In this document: piece by piece, positions 40,849-53,934 of the stretch
How the letters are laid out: every line of letters starts with the position of its first letter
Numbering within the stretch: the first letter of the stretch is position 1
Assembly (NCBI GenBank): GCA_032173965.1
Contig: CM063284.1
Span: 111,264,410 to 111,328,409, forward strand
Length of the DNA stretch: 64,000 nucleotides
Direction: 5' to 3'
Origin: Sitta carolinensis
Lineage: Eukaryota > Chordata > Aves > Passeriformes > Sittidae
Made by a program: the position numbers and the translations under genes
Notes under the pieces: generated by a model
Database searches by the model: none
Seen by the model: the letters and a program-made list of their open reading frames with translations, nothing else
Told to the model about the DNA's origin: nothing

Positions 40849-42140
40849 GGCGCTAAACTCTGCCTCACTTATCATTCCCTATCTTCGCCCCCTTTGCTAT
40901 TACCAATGTGTCATACTTCACCTTTTCCTTAGTCTGCATCTCCTACTGTTCCTCTACTGGCTTTCCTGCTACCACTCTCTCCAGGAGTGATTTCTCTATT
41001 TTACGTGACACATTTCAGTTTCCAAACCCATATTTTAAGTTGAGGGTCTTATACAGGGTTACATCCAGTTGTCCCAAAAATAAAGATGGCTCTTATTTCC
41101 TCCCTGCACAAGCACCACTGATTAAATTGGAGATGTTGCCTGTCACTTTTTTAACAGTTCAGTACTACACAGGCTGACAAGGCATTGGTAAAGGTATGTT
41201 TAACCTTATTAACTGATACAAATCCAGATTTTATGAAAAAAAAAAAGGTATTTTCTATATATCTGCACAAAACATTAATGCTGAATTCCTGGGGGGCAGA
41301 CACTCATTTTAGCTTTGCAGCTTGTCTCATAATTTTGATGTGCATTTTCGTCATGGTAGTGAGGTTCAAAGGGGTGGAAAAAGTAATGGGACAAGCTGTT
41401 GGCTTTAATCACAGTTAGACTGCCTGCTAAAAATTAATTTGTGAGAACATTTGCTGAAATATGAGAGCAACACTGCAACATGGGAAAATAATCCAAATAC
41501 ACTGTTCTTGGAATAAAGTAAAATCCCGCAGAAAAAGAGTTCCTTGGTAAGGAAGTTAAGGTCATGAATCAGTAGGCTCTGAATGCAGCTGAACTACTGT
41601 CAGTGATGCTGACAGCATGTACAAAATCCATAAGAGCAAAACCAGTTCCAAAGAATAGGAGGGTAGTTCTCCAAGTGCATTGCTGAGTCTCAGCTGATTT
41701 CATAATAGTCATTAGTTGTCCCTCAAACACCAATAGCATTTCAAGGTTTTGCCTATCATTCATTGATACTATTTAAAGGTATGGTGAAGCAGGGAGAATG
41801 TGTTTGTGAATTTCTCTTCATGGGATATTTCTCTCTTAGTCTGAAATTTGGCATCTGAAGGGTTATTCGTGAAATTCTGACTTCCAAGTGAGTGAATACA
41901 TGCATTTCATTTTAAATACATGTTGCAGAGAAATTGTGACTACCTTTTGGACACTGTTAAGAGCAAGTGTAGTAAATACAGTGTCTGCTCTTGTGTAGGA
42001 ACCTGGCAGAGCAAAGGTACTTGGAATCTGCTGCTCTGTATTCCTCCATGATGCCAATAATCATGAATGTATTGCCAGTGTGAATGGGAACATTACTGAT
42101 AGAAGCCTCAAATGACACAGTTCTTCTCTGCATTGAGCAT

Positions 42141-42174
42141 GGTCATATGATGACCATTCTCCTGTCATATGACC
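42141..42174. repeat. Inverted repeat with palindromic arms
   Basis: GGTCATATGA at 42141-42150 pairs perfectly with TCATATGACC at 42165-42174 across a 14-base loop. Each arm also contains the palindrome TCATATGA, which includes the E-box CATATG. It could be a paired E-box site or chance. Confidence 0.6.
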
Positions 42175-42298
42175 TGAGATTCCTGTGTGTGCTACATACA
42201 CTGGACTGGGAGCTTCAAGGAAAATACATCCTTGCCTAGAAGCAGTACTCCATGCTAGTAGGAGTTTACTTTTACAGAGTTAATTTTCAAGGAACTCA

Positions 42299-42323
42299 GA
42301 TGATGCTGATGATGCTGATGATT
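42299..42323. repeat. Short GATGCT tandem repeat
   Basis: Units of TGATGATGC repeated from 42299 to 42323. Small and of no evident function. Confidence 0.8.
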
Positions 42324-44473
42324 TGCCTACAGTATTTTTTGGTCAGATCAGTTTCCTGTCCTAGCCATTTATGTGCCACCACAAAGGAATGGAAATCTGT
42401 GGCCAGGGATGCAGGGAGTTGAGATTCCCATGTCTGGCAGAAACCATCTCTTTGCTTGACTTAAAAGGACTTGGAAAATACTCTTTTAGTGACTGATGTC
42501 TTCAGCACCAACCAAGCTAGTTTTATTTGGGCAATTAACATGTCCCGGAGGACTTAATATGACCCTGGTGCCAGCTAGTCTGAGGTTTACTTGTGTTCAG
42601 TTATGTCTCACTAAAGATATGAGAAATTCCAGTGATCAGTTAAGAGACTGCTGAACTGATCTGATCTGAGACACTAGCTCAGTTGGCCCTTCTTGCTCCA
42701 AGATACAGAGGCCTAATTTTTCACAATTAACAGTCAACATTTTGTTAACATAGGCAAAACTGTTTGCTTTGTTTTTCCAGTTCCCCTCAATCTGATTTTC
42801 AGAAATGTTCAGAGAATATGAACTCTGGTTTTCCAAACATAACAATATCACGGGGAGTTTCAGACAAATCAGTTAAAACTCAGGGGACTTCTTAACTGAA
42901 TTCAAAGTCCTAACATGGAAAGCAGCAGGCAAACATAATTCTTCTAGTTTGTTTTGGTTTTTTTCTGATGATGACTCGGTTTGTATGGGACCTCTGTAGC
43001 TAGAGGTATGGGGAAAATATGGGAGTCTTTGTTTGTACTCAGTCCTATCCCTCCCTGTTCCTTAAAACCAGCACCAGAATTTGAAAAAATGAGGACTCTT
43101 ACCTGGTGCTTGCACAATTGCTGATGTCAGAAAGCCTTTGGAGTTACATTTTATATCAAATGCAGCCTTCTTGAGGGTCTAAGCCAAAGTTAGACACTTC
43201 ATAATGAACAAGGAAAGTGTGATTAGTGCTCTTCCATGTGCCTACTTTTCCATGTGAAGAAAATACAAGGACTTCTTCAGTGTAGGAGCTGATTTAATTT
43301 GAAATGTATTTTATAAAGATATAATGACTGCTGTTGAATGCTTTCAGGATGCATGTATGTTATAGGATGTGATCCAAAAGCAGTTGGAGTTGGCTTGTTG
43401 GGAACAATGGCGCTGCTCTGGCGGCAGGGGGATAGTTTTGGCATGTACCTTTGAAATGAACTGAATTCTGCTGTCTGGTGCACCCCTGAGTTTTATTTGG
43501 AAACAAAGATGTGTGTGCTACCCTCAAAGGTAATTTTTGTTTCCCTTTGAAAAGTTTCCATGCTTAACTGTCTCCTCCTGAGGCAATTAAAACCAATCTT
43601 GTAGGCAGGGGCCTCCTTCCTCCAGCCCTGCATGATTCATGCTATCATAGTGCTCATCTCAGGTGCAGAATCTTGTGAAATGCACTTTTCACTATCTAAA
43701 TGTATGACATCCACTGATTTTGCCTTATCTGTTATGACAGTACTATCTTCTCAAAATGCCATCAAGTTGGTTAAGCAATACTTCCCAGCCTACAGCCCCT
43801 ACTTCCATAGATTTTAATCAAATTGTTTGTTTAGCAGGTTCTTTAATTACCTTCTTAAAATAGTTCCTCTGGGCTTCATACCCAAGTCTGAATATACTAA
43901 TCTCCAGTTTTATGTTGTTTTCTTTTGTTTTCTTCTTCTTTAAAGAAACATTGATGTTTTACTCTTTTTTGCATTATTAGGACTTTTTTTTTAAAAAAAA
44001 AGGTGTGAGAAAATGTTATGCTTGCTTTGTCAGTCTCAGCAATTATTGCTTGTGAAATATGTTGGTTTTCTTACTTCTAAGCAGAATTTTTATATTTATA
44101 AACACATGCATATTTCTGTTGTTTTTCTGTCTTTATTGTAGAATTCACCTCAAGTAAGGCAAAAACTCGACTGTCTTTGCTTTTAAGTACACAAACCACA
44201 TAGTGCAGTTAATTAATCTAATCCCCAGTGCAAGCCCTGTACTCTTTGTTTCTGTCATGCTTCTCTACTTCATTGCTCTGTTAGGTCCTGAAAATGTATG
44301 TGAAAAAACCTTTAATGATGTCGGGTTTGTTAATTGATACGTTACTCGATAGGAATTCTGCAGATACTGCAGAGGATAAGCTCTGTCCTGAAGTTTGTAA
44401 TGTCATTTCCAGAACTTTGCTCACTGTTTGGTTATGAACAGATGCCAGTGAGTAATGGAGGAATGTTTTGCAG

Positions 44474-44632
44474 GTTGTGCCTCCTTGTCCAGGATGCCTA
44501 TGGCATGTTCAGTGAAGTGCAGCTGCAGTCCCTGAGTTCCACAGATGACATTGAGCAGTACTGCAGGAGATGGGAAGGAAAATCTTGCTGCTTAGCTGGA
44601 ATGAAGATTTTGCAGAGAACTACAAGAGGAAG
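44474..44632 (+). CDS. SPIDR: SPIDR exon (CLLVQDAYGMF / EGKSC block)
   Basis: An exon of 159 bp with acceptor gttttgcag and donor AG|gtaagg; it enters with the third base of an Arg codon and leaves after two bases of another Arg. The peptide LCLLVQDAYGMFSEVQL, then EGKSCCLAGMKILQRTTRG, is very close to human ACLLVQDACGMFGEVHL and EGKSCSLVGMKVLQKVTRG (memory). This is the best conserved exon here and the clearest anchor for the gene identity. Alternating hydrophobic strands with a GMK..QR..RGR turn would fit an OB-like beta-barrel, but that is inference. The acceptor has a poor pyrimidine tract. A stronger-looking TTTCCAG lies about 60 bases upstream, but using it puts a stop in frame, so 44474 is the right start. 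Confidence 0.95.
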
Positions 44633-46497
44633 GTAAGGACAATTAATGGAAGAACATATTGCTTGCTGTGGCAGGCAAAGATGATCTGCCTTTTTATTTA
44701 TTTCTGTGACCAACATTCTTTGGAACAACTGAACTTGGCTTTGTTCAGTCAAATGTCCTCATTGCCACTTTTGGGGCATCCAGCTGTGCTTGAGCCAACC
44801 ATTCTCCAAAATGAGCATAAATAAGCTAATGCACAAATACACACTTAGCAGAGTAAGGAATTACTGTGTGCAGTATTTCATAAAATATGAGTGTTTTCTT
44901 CCTCTTCAGTAGATTCAGAGACTTAAAAACATTAGTTCATCTCCCTTTCACGGCAGAACTTTTTACTGCACTGTTTTTCTACAGTGCTGCCCAGTATGGC
45001 TTTAAGTTTCAAGCACAGACTTTCCTTTAGTATATGAGAGTTTTATTTAAGTATATATGGTTTTAGAACCACAGTTTAAGTTTCTTAAAACAAACAAACA
45101 AAAAAAATCTTGCAAATCTTAAAGCCATTGCTATTTTGGCATAAGAATGTCAATAGCTTTATAGAAAAATTCCCCCAGGTAAGTAACAAATTGACTTATG
45201 GTACATCTCAGATTTTGCTTATTCTGTTGATTCCTGTTACGTTCTTCAAATAAAATATCTTTAGTCAAGAAAAAAAATTAAATAGATCGATTATCTTACA
45301 GAGTATCTTTCTAAGGAGAGTGATACAATGTTCTCATGGGGACCTATATAAATATAATTAGGTTGGTTCAGTTCTCAACATAATTTATTCGTACAAGCAT
45401 CCGATCTAGATAAGCCTTTGCTATTAGAATGGCTATGGTATTTCTGCTGACACTTTTTTCCTGTTGAAAAATGCTGTTTCATCAAAACCAGAATGTTTCA
45501 TGGAAACATTATCTATTTTGGAGACAGCTTTGTTGGGAAGATTTTTTTTTCAGGTCCAGAGGGAGTGAATATTCTTTCTCTCATTCTCATTTCATGAAAA
45601 CTTTGAGAAAGTCTCATTTTTGTTTCATATTGGAACAAAAACAAATTTCAAAGCTTTGAAATGTTTAGCAAAATGGAATTGTTGTTTTCCAGCCAGCCCT
45701 ATTCAGTATGCTTTTCTTTTTATGTACTTGCAGTGTTAATTTTCAGAGCCTTTGGATTTTGAGCCTACTTGCATTTTTATGGATCTTTAATAACAAACAC
45801 GTCTTCTTATTTAATTATTTTGTTGGCTTTTTTTTTCAAGTTACATTTTTTCCAAACAAATTAAATAATGGCTTTGGAATTCTGGATACAAACGAAGTTT
45901 TACAACTGGCTGCTGGTGCTTCCAGTACTCTGCCTAACTAATAAGAGACAGACTTTTCCTAATGTAAATTCTGTTTCAAAGCAGCAGTAACTTACTTCTG
46001 GCTATTCTGAGGACGTTTAGAAGACACACTGCTGAAAATGCTGGTGGCTCAGCTGGAGCTGTGCTGGTGGTAACTCTGCTAGGGAACATTAAAAGAAAAT
46101 GGATATAGTGTAGCTTCGGGGACAGTGCAGCGGTTAAAACGTGATTTCATTGTACAAGATGGGTGGGTGGGGGAATTGTTCAGGAATTTTTTTTTTTCTT
46201 AATTGTTTTAGCCTAAGTTCTGCTTTATAACTTTTTATTGCATGTAAGTGTTTGGGACACATTCTAGGTGTGATGGAAACCACAGTAAAGCCATAGCTGA
46301 AATGAATACAAGGGAGTACTTACTCTCAGAGAGCATAATTAAGCTGTAGAACTCATTGCCACTGGATAATGCATTTCCAGAGCCACTGGTGTATCCAAGC
46401 ACATGATGGGTTATGCCTGTGAGTGCCCAACCTTGACTTGCAGCACACGAGTGAGTAAGAACTATGTGGTCTGCCCTGCAAGAAAGACAGCTGCTTT

Positions 46498-46590
46498 TAT
46501 ATATATATATATATATTTATATATGTAATTTATATATATATAATTTATATATATATATAATTTTTGTTTGTTTGTTTTTTGTTTTTTGTG
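46498..46590. repeat. (AT)n microsatellite plus (GTTT)n
   Basis: Interrupted TA repeats at 46498-46562 can fold back on themselves. They are followed directly by GTTTGTTTGTTT-type sequence to about 46590. The YIYIYI frames are artefacts. Confidence 0.95.
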
Positions 46591-48917
46591 AGAGCACCAA
46601 TTACTTTTTGGAAGGAGATGGCTTTGAAACTATTTGTTTCTTGGAGTCTGACAGTGGCTTTTAAAGTGGATAAAAGGGAAGAAAATGTAGGAAATATGAG
46701 GGAAAAGTAATGACTTTTTGTGTGTGTGCCTTTTAAGCACATGATCTGGAGAAAGCCAGGAATGGCTAATAAGATCCCATATGTTCATGTTGTCCCACAG
46801 TCACGTGGATTGTAATCAGAGACAGAGTGCTTCCTCAGTCCCTCTGTGAGACAGAGGAGATTTGCTAATATATATAAGAGCTTCTCGAGAGTTTTGCATC
46901 AATGGCCCACTGTTATTGTTCAAAATATTTTCCAGGCCGTCATCCATTCTCATCATCAAATATTTAATTTAAAGTGCTATTTGACATCATTCCAGTAAAT
47001 GCAATTTTTAAATCACTGTTGTAAGCTGAAGTTTCGTTTCAAGGGCTAAAAACCGGTAAGCCTACGATAAAGGGTATTTTGCACCCAGGGGAAAACCCGG
47101 CTGAACACATTACTTGATCTTTGGAACGGACCTGTACTGTTAAGGAGTGCTAAAGAAACTAAACACATTTCTTCTCTGATAAGAAAAACACTTGTGTTCC
47201 AAGAGAAAATTGGGATGAAAACTTACACAACCATGTCCTGTCTTGACAAAGATCGGCTCTGTGAAAAAGTGGAATGATAGTGAGAAAAACTCTTTTAATG
47301 TTGTATATTGGTTTTCAATATGTTTTGACAAGTAGTAGGGCCTTGTATAGGTTTTGAAGGTCATTTACTGATTTAGGTGGTTTTCCAACCCAGTCCCATA
47401 CCCCACGTAAAGCAGACTCCCCTAAACCATCCCTGCAAGAAATCCTTCCCATTGCAGTCCAGTAAAGGAAGGGGTGTTTCCCTATGCAGTCCAGTTTCTG
47501 GCAGTCCTGTAAGACAGAGGGACATGGCTGAGTCATGGCAGAGTTGCCATGGTTTGTTCAGTGCCTGATTTCCAGCAGCTCTTCTACTCTGTGAGGCTGT
47601 TGGGTAAAGTAGGAAGCAGCAGTGTGGCAACTGACTGAACTTACGTTGTTCAGCATCTGTTTCCTGACAGCTTTTATCTTCAGCCTCTCATTCTTACTTG
47701 TCACCTAGCCTTTTCTGCAACTATTCCCTGGACTGCAGGCTTAGTATCAGCAAAAAAAGAAGAAAAAATTACAAGAGTTTAAAGGGAGAAGACTGAAAAA
47801 TATTGATTGAAAGGCTGCTGGTATTGTCTCCTTAGAGGCTCATGTTTTCACCCTCACCCTCCCACTGCCTCATGTGTCAGTCTTAAATTCAGTCCCTTGA
47901 GGAAGTGAGGTTTTGGGCTGTGCTGCTAGAGGCAGGAATGCTGGTTAAGAATCCATATGCAGCCCATGAAACTCCCCGTTCTAATAGGTCCCAGGCACAT
48001 TTCAGGTATGTCAGGTGTAACCAGGAACTAAATGAATGCAATTAGATGCAGGAGCTGAGCACTCACTAAAATGCCTCAGGAGTAAATAACCTATAAATTG
48101 TCATGGTTCCTACTTCCTAACAGAAATTAATTTCAATGATCTGAGATAATCTTTGGAGTTAGATACCTGTCTTTATTGACAAAAAAAATACTGATTTTTT
48201 TTTTAGCTCTACCTGGAGTTCCACACAGAATAATAATTTGGATTTTGACAGTTTGGGTCTTTTCACCTGATTTTCCTACCATTGAGTTGTTTTACTGCTG
48301 AGTATAGCAGATGTACCTGCTTCTTCTCTTATGCTTTCTTACTTGTTAGAATTATGAAGAGTTTCTCTGCAGCAGAACAGAAAGATGGCGGCAATTTAAA
48401 AATGGAGGGGGGTGGAAGAACACAGGGTGTCAATGCAAATTTTATCCCTAAATTGAAAAAATGGTTAATAATCTTCAAAAGAGGAGGCAATTGCTGCATG
48501 TAGAGTGCTAAAATCCACACTTTTGTTGGATGGGCTGAAACACTTTGAAGAATACATCAACTCATAAGCTTTGGCTTTTGAGCCAACACTTAATTCATGG
48601 CAGGCTGTATTATCTATTGCATTTTCCTCTACAGTAAACAGGCTCTGAATATTGAGTTCATCAACCAGTGTTATGTGTTTCTTGAGAAATTTCTGCATTT
48701 TCAAATAAAGTTGGCTTCTGTTGTTTGTCATTTTAAACTTTCAAAAGTTAGGCACTGAAATGTGAAATCTCCCTGTATGTTTGTAGTGGTCACTATTGTG
48801 CTTGAGGGTTTTCATTCTTTTCTATTTTTTCCCCTTTTTATTTGAGTCATATACTTCTCTGGCCTCAATTTCTCTCATTTTTTCCCCTTTACTCTTCACT
48901 GTATACTTTCTCTTCTT

Positions 48918-48945
48918 TTTTTTTTTGTTTTTTTTTTTTTTTTTT
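48918..48945. repeat. T-rich homopolymer run
   Basis: Nearly pure T with one G, followed by CCCTCAG. This mimics a splice acceptor, but no coding exon consistent with SPIDR follows. Confidence 0.85.
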
Positions 48946-51900
48946 CCCTCAGAAGAGAGGACCACTGCTAACTGCTGCACAAGTAAGTGTTTCAACTGCT
49001 AGACATTGACAGGAAATGTAATAGTAAGAACTCTCCACAGAGCAAGGAGGTCATAACTTCCTTCCTTGGTTTTCCCTCCTCCAGAAAGATTGCCATCTAA
49101 AAGATCCACCCACATCTCTGGGTTTTGAGGTCCTGAAACACTTCAATAATTTCTGTCGTTAAAAGTTCATTGAGTTTCATTAAAGCATAATTTCAGTAAT
49201 CACACTGAAGTTTTGAATAATTGCATTCTTTTTGTAGTAGTTTCTATGGCTGCTTTTGTATCAGAAATTAAGTTTTTTATTTCCTGAATTTTCTGTTCTT
49301 TAAGAAACATGGACTGCTGCTTGTATCTTAGTGTTTGTGTCATTAATCTATTTAGTAATCAGCACTGGAGAATAACATAGGCGTATCCATATTGAATCAA
49401 AAGTACTTTTATATTATAATTTCAGTGGTTTAATGTCACATGTGTAATTTCTAATATACTATAGAAAATGGAATTACTGGAGAATGTAATTCATTCAACT
49501 GAAGAATTCCATATATCTAAACAAAACCCAGGGAAAAAAAGAGATCAGCAGCCCTTCCTCCCTGTTTGTATTTTGACAAAGATGCTGGTTTAGTAGGCTC
49601 AGATTTTTACTTTATGATTTTTTTGCTTTTATTACTCAAGACTAAGAAAATGTGGTGTTGCATAGTTTGTGCACTGCAAGATCTTAGTAGGTCAGTTAAA
49701 GGGAGCGGGAGAGCCCACAGTGTCAGCTTTATATTTGGATTTCTTCTCCCTTGGCAGTTGAAGCTTATGCAGTCCAGGTGATTATTAAGAAATGTCTTAG
49801 TTTTGCACAGTCTTAGTATTGCTTTATTTTTCAGTTCTTAATAATTGCGACTGACGCTGCCAAAGAAAACTGTTTTGGTTTAGACAAAAAGTTTAACAAG
49901 TAGGAAAGGAGGAAGCAGTGAAGTTCCAAGTCCCAAGTCCTCAGAGCAAAGCTGTGGAAGATATTGGAAGGGAATCCTAGCATCTTTCTGTTCTTGCTGT
50001 AAACTTCACATAGTGTTCCTTTTTTCCCTGTTTCTGTGCCTTCTTTTCTCTGGCATTGCTGGTATTTTCTCCCTCTAGTAATTTTGTCCTGAGCCTGTTA
50101 TGATTATTAAAGTTGAAAAATCCCCAAACTGTAAGCCGTATGTTAAAAGTTGGATCAGGCCTGGCACACACAAAGTTCTTGGACCAGAACTGTAGCTGGA
50201 ATTTCATGCTTTTGAGACAAATAAACAAAACCTCTTATTAGGTTATTTAATAAGTTGTCAGGTCAGAATAAGTGAAATACAGTTTTGAAAAATCTGAGTT
50301 GTTTGACTTTTGAAACACAGCTTGTAGTATGAAATAGATGGACATTTCACAGGATCAGAGATGTTCTGATAGTGTAAGTACTGGTTTATCAATCATGTAT
50401 TTAGCCTGTTCTACAGTATTATATCTTTAAAATTCTCTGCCTGATGTCTGGGTACACAGCAGGCAGTTATGGATACAGAGAAAAGATATACTGAAGTTTA
50501 GCAAGGAAAGGTTAAGAGAGATGTCTTTTGAGGACATTGGATAATAAAAATAGTTAAGGACTCAAAAAAAAAATTAGCTGATTATATGTATGTACACACA
50601 AACATATAAAATCTCATTATGTGTAAGCAAATCTTGAAGAAGTAGGTTTATAAAAGAGAGGCATGCCTACCTGTCATTAGTCCAAATTTCTGTGGAAATC
50701 TTTATTGTAACACTTCATTGGAGTTACTGGTAGCCTTATTGTGTTGGTGTTTAACAGTGGAAACATATATATTTGGGATGGGACAAAATTTGTTTTGACA
50801 AACACTGAGTTAAGCCTGGCATGGAAAGTAGAGTTGAGTCTGTCATTTAGAATCTCGTAGATGACTTTTGTCCTTCTCCTGCTATAGATTCAGTCTTTTT
50901 TTGCAAAGTTATAGAGTACTACAGTAGAGCCCTAATGTTTGAAGTAAAAAAAAAACAAAACAAAAAGTTATTTAAAATACTTTACATGTTCATTTTTCTT
51001 TTTGATCTTTGAGCCTTTCTTCTCACTTCCTATGTTGCTTTTCCTTTTTTAGAAGTCTGTCCTTTTGTGATCATTTTTTTTTTCAACGTTAACTAGTGAT
51101 TACACTCACAGAGCAAAATTTTAACATTTTAATTTTGTCTTGTGTATCCAGAGAGGCTCCATGTGCACATGGGAGCTAACCATACCCCTTCACTGTAGCA
51201 CAGAGCCAGCTGTTTGTCTCTTGTCCTGACTCTATAGCTGAAGAAGGCTACACATATTGAATAAACTGCACCATTGTTCAAATCAGATTGAACTGGAGTT
51301 TGAGTGTTACTTGGCCAGTGAAGGGAATTAATTTTATTCTTTCTGTGAGGATAATGATCTTCTGCAGAAGAGGACACAATGCCTTTGTCATTTCTCCACT
51401 GTCAATGCCCCCACTTCATTCTCCCTTCTGCTAAATTGAAGCCCCTAAGTGTAAAGAGAGTTAACTTTCCTGGAGGTAAGTGGGTGGAGCAACTAGGGAG
51501 CTCCCTACCAGGGGCACTGACTGATGGAGTGAGAGCTCCAGGAGAGAACATCCCAGCTCATAGACAAGGATCACAGCAGGATATTATTTGGAACTTGCAA
51601 GTCCTTTGGTTTGTCTCTGCCCTTGGCCTGACTGGTGTCAAAGAAATAATGGGGCCAAGATGTTCAGGAGACTTACCCCACACAGCACTGATCCTCTGCC
51701 TGCTTGTAAACAAATACTGTCATTTACTATTAATTAAGTGCACCTAGTTCAAGCAGTAGATGGCCTTCTCCAAAAGGGGACAAATAGAAGAAAATATACC
51801 ATATGTCTTAGATATTCTGACACAGGATAACAAGTTAGAAGTGACCTAAAGAAGAAGGGACATCTTCATGTCCTTTGTGAACACTTTAAAATGCCTATGA

Positions 51901-53846
51901 GGGATCAATCTGCGTGAACATGTGAACATGCAACAAACAGCATGGCTGAGCTGCTCTAAGCTGATAAATGTGCAGTCTCTGTGTGCACAGTTCGTGGTAC
52001 ATTCGTGTCTGTGCTCCGACCTTGTGCCTGTGGATCGTGTGAGGAAGGACACTTATGCAACTGCCTGAGTTGTACAGGAGGTACTGCTCTCGTTTTGTAG
52101 CTCTCTTTTTTCATCTCCCAGTTAGCAAGACCAGTTAGTTCCTCTGGGCATTGGCCTTTCTTGTGTCAGACACCATTCTTTAAAAGACAAACCAGAAAAT
52201 CTTGCCCCGGTCAAGGATTCAAAAAGGGGTCAGTTTGTTGTAAAGTGTCTTTAATACCTAGGAATATTGTTTTGTGTGTTGTAATGTCATCACTGTTAAA
52301 AAACAAAACAAAAAAACCCAAATTAAAATTAAAAAACCTCCAAACACCAAAACTACCCCAGTCTCTCTCCTTTTACAGACTTGTGGATGATGCTTTGTAA
52401 GTCAGGAAGTCCTTGTAGGTAAAAGGGTAGCGCCTTTGTGTCTCTAGTCTGTTCATGTATGTGGAGAACACAGCTACAGGTAGCAACAATATCTCTTTAG
52501 TCTGCCAGCTTGTTACCTGAATTGTGAGCCTCAAGTTGTATTCCCCAAGATCTCTGAGATTTACAGCCCTAAAACTTGTTGTGGAGCTGGTCCAAAGGCA
52601 CTATTAACACTGAATAACAGACCGTGAAAAAACATGCTGAGAAGCTCACTGTAGACACACAAAGTCTAAGAATCCAGAGAAGGACTAAGGAAATGCAGAA
52701 ATAAATAAGCTTAAGCAGAAGTGAGCTAAAAGCAGAACTTTAAAAAGAAAGTTTCCATGACCCCTTGAAGAGAAGCAGCATATTGCAACGTGCTTCAGCC
52801 CTGTAAACAGGGTGTGTGGTTTCCTTCTAAACAGTTGGGTTTAGAAGCTAATACTACTTTTAACAAGTTTTGGACTTCATTTTTTAGAGTTGTTTCAGAA
52901 ATAGTGGTTTTCTTAATTGGAGGAACAGACAACTTGGAGGCAGTGTGTTAAAATCCAGATCTCTGTGCTTCAACTGCACAGAACAGAGAACTGGGACAAG
53001 ATAACTCAGAGCTTCAACTCAAAAATGCACGTCTCTTCAAGTTAGTTATCTGTTAGCTATTTCCCCTCCCTCAGCTACTCCTGCCTGTCCAGCAAAGATG
53101 TTTCATCAACTCACATGGCAGCCACTGAACTGCTGCAAAGTACAGTTCGGTTTCATAAAGAGTAGGCAACATCTTACCTTAATTCGATGGACTGTTAATT
53201 TTATGTTTGTTTTTTTAAATCAAAAGTGTGAAACTTGCAAAATTAATAAATACAAACCATAACTGAGTGAGCATCTGTGTAGGAAGGTGATCATTCTCTG
53301 CACATGGTACTTAACTAAATCTTGCCTCGTTTCTCTGTATCTGATAATAGCTGGCTTCCCTGAAAGCAGTAACAATCAGCTGTTGTCAGCAACAACAAAA
53401 CACCCAACAAAAAGTACACACACACAGCACCCTCCAAAAAAAAACCTCGTAGAAATGAAGATGTTAGAAGCAAAACTTTTTAATTGTTAAATAGCTAAAA
53501 GCTGCTTTTTAAAAGAAGTTGTGCTGATATCTGTGTCCTTCCCAAGCTACCATTAACCCCAGTTCCCCTGAATTCTATCGTGTGGCAAGCTGTTTGTGGC
53601 AAAGGATTAAACATGACTTGCTTGTCACTGGATGTGATACATCCCTTCCCTTCCTCTCCAGCCAGCAGCAGAAGCGATGGAGATTTAACTAGACCAAATC
53701 AAAACCAGCTTCCAGAAAACAAATACGATTTTAAATTGTTTTCATAATCATGCAATGGTTTAGATTACATTTCTTAATAAATCTTTTTAATATTATGTGT
53801 AACACTGGAAAACATTTTAAACCTGATTTTATTGTTCTCTTTGAAG

Positions 53847-53934
53847 GGCATTAGGACTGTTTAGTCTGATAGACAGTCTGTGGCCTCCAGTAGTGCCTGT
53901 AAAAGTTCCTGGGCAAAGTCAAGACTCTGACATG
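53847..53934 (+). CDS. SPIDR: SPIDR exon (FSLIDSLWPP block)
   Basis: A short exon of 88 bp with acceptor ctttgaag and donor ATG|gtaagt. It enters with the base completing Arg (AG|G) and leaves in phase 0, giving 29 further residues. The peptide ALGLFSLIDSLWPPVVPVK matches human TAGIFSLIDTLWPPAIPLK (memory), followed by the variable PGQSQDSDM where human has PGRDQPCEE. It is too short to stand out as an open frame; it was found by looking for the missing piece between the TRGR and LPPP exons. Reading on both sides is continuous, which makes the call firm. Confidence 0.94.

Larger units (their letters stand above)
5922..44473 (+). other. SPIDR large intron, 38.6 kb
   Basis: One intron from gtgagt to tgttttgcag. 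I searched it for a further SPIDR exon and none is needed, because phases and protein content are continuous across it. It is mostly AT-rich unique sequence. Recognised inserts are the CR1 fragments at 13192-13500 and 27111-27630, a solo LTR at about 30666-31235, the (CA)n at 18721-18796, a CT-rich tract at 39117-39211 and a 30-bp tandem duplication at 34681-34740. Two CpG-rich islands stand out against a CpG-poor background. No other protein gene or RNA gene was recognised on either strand in the remaining long stretches. Confidence 0.88.
44633..53846 (+). other. SPIDR intron, 9.2 kb
   Basis: Intron between the TRGR exon and the SLIDSLWPP exon. AT-rich, with an (AT)n microsatellite at 46498-46562 and a T-rich run near 48918-48945. 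A stretch at about 46870-47040 has the look of a conserved noncoding element. The reverse 88-codon frame at 48465-48731 has protein-like composition but no family I recognise. No other gene was seen. Confidence 0.88.

Noticed and set aside
46261..46410. Stretch resembling an avian interspersed repeat (GTAGAACTCATTGCC...)
   Set aside because: Only a short phrase felt familiar. I could not extend the match to a named family or find element ends.
48465..48731. Reverse 88-codon frame with protein-like composition
   Set aside because: No family recognised, no splice or promoter context, and no transposon termini found around it.
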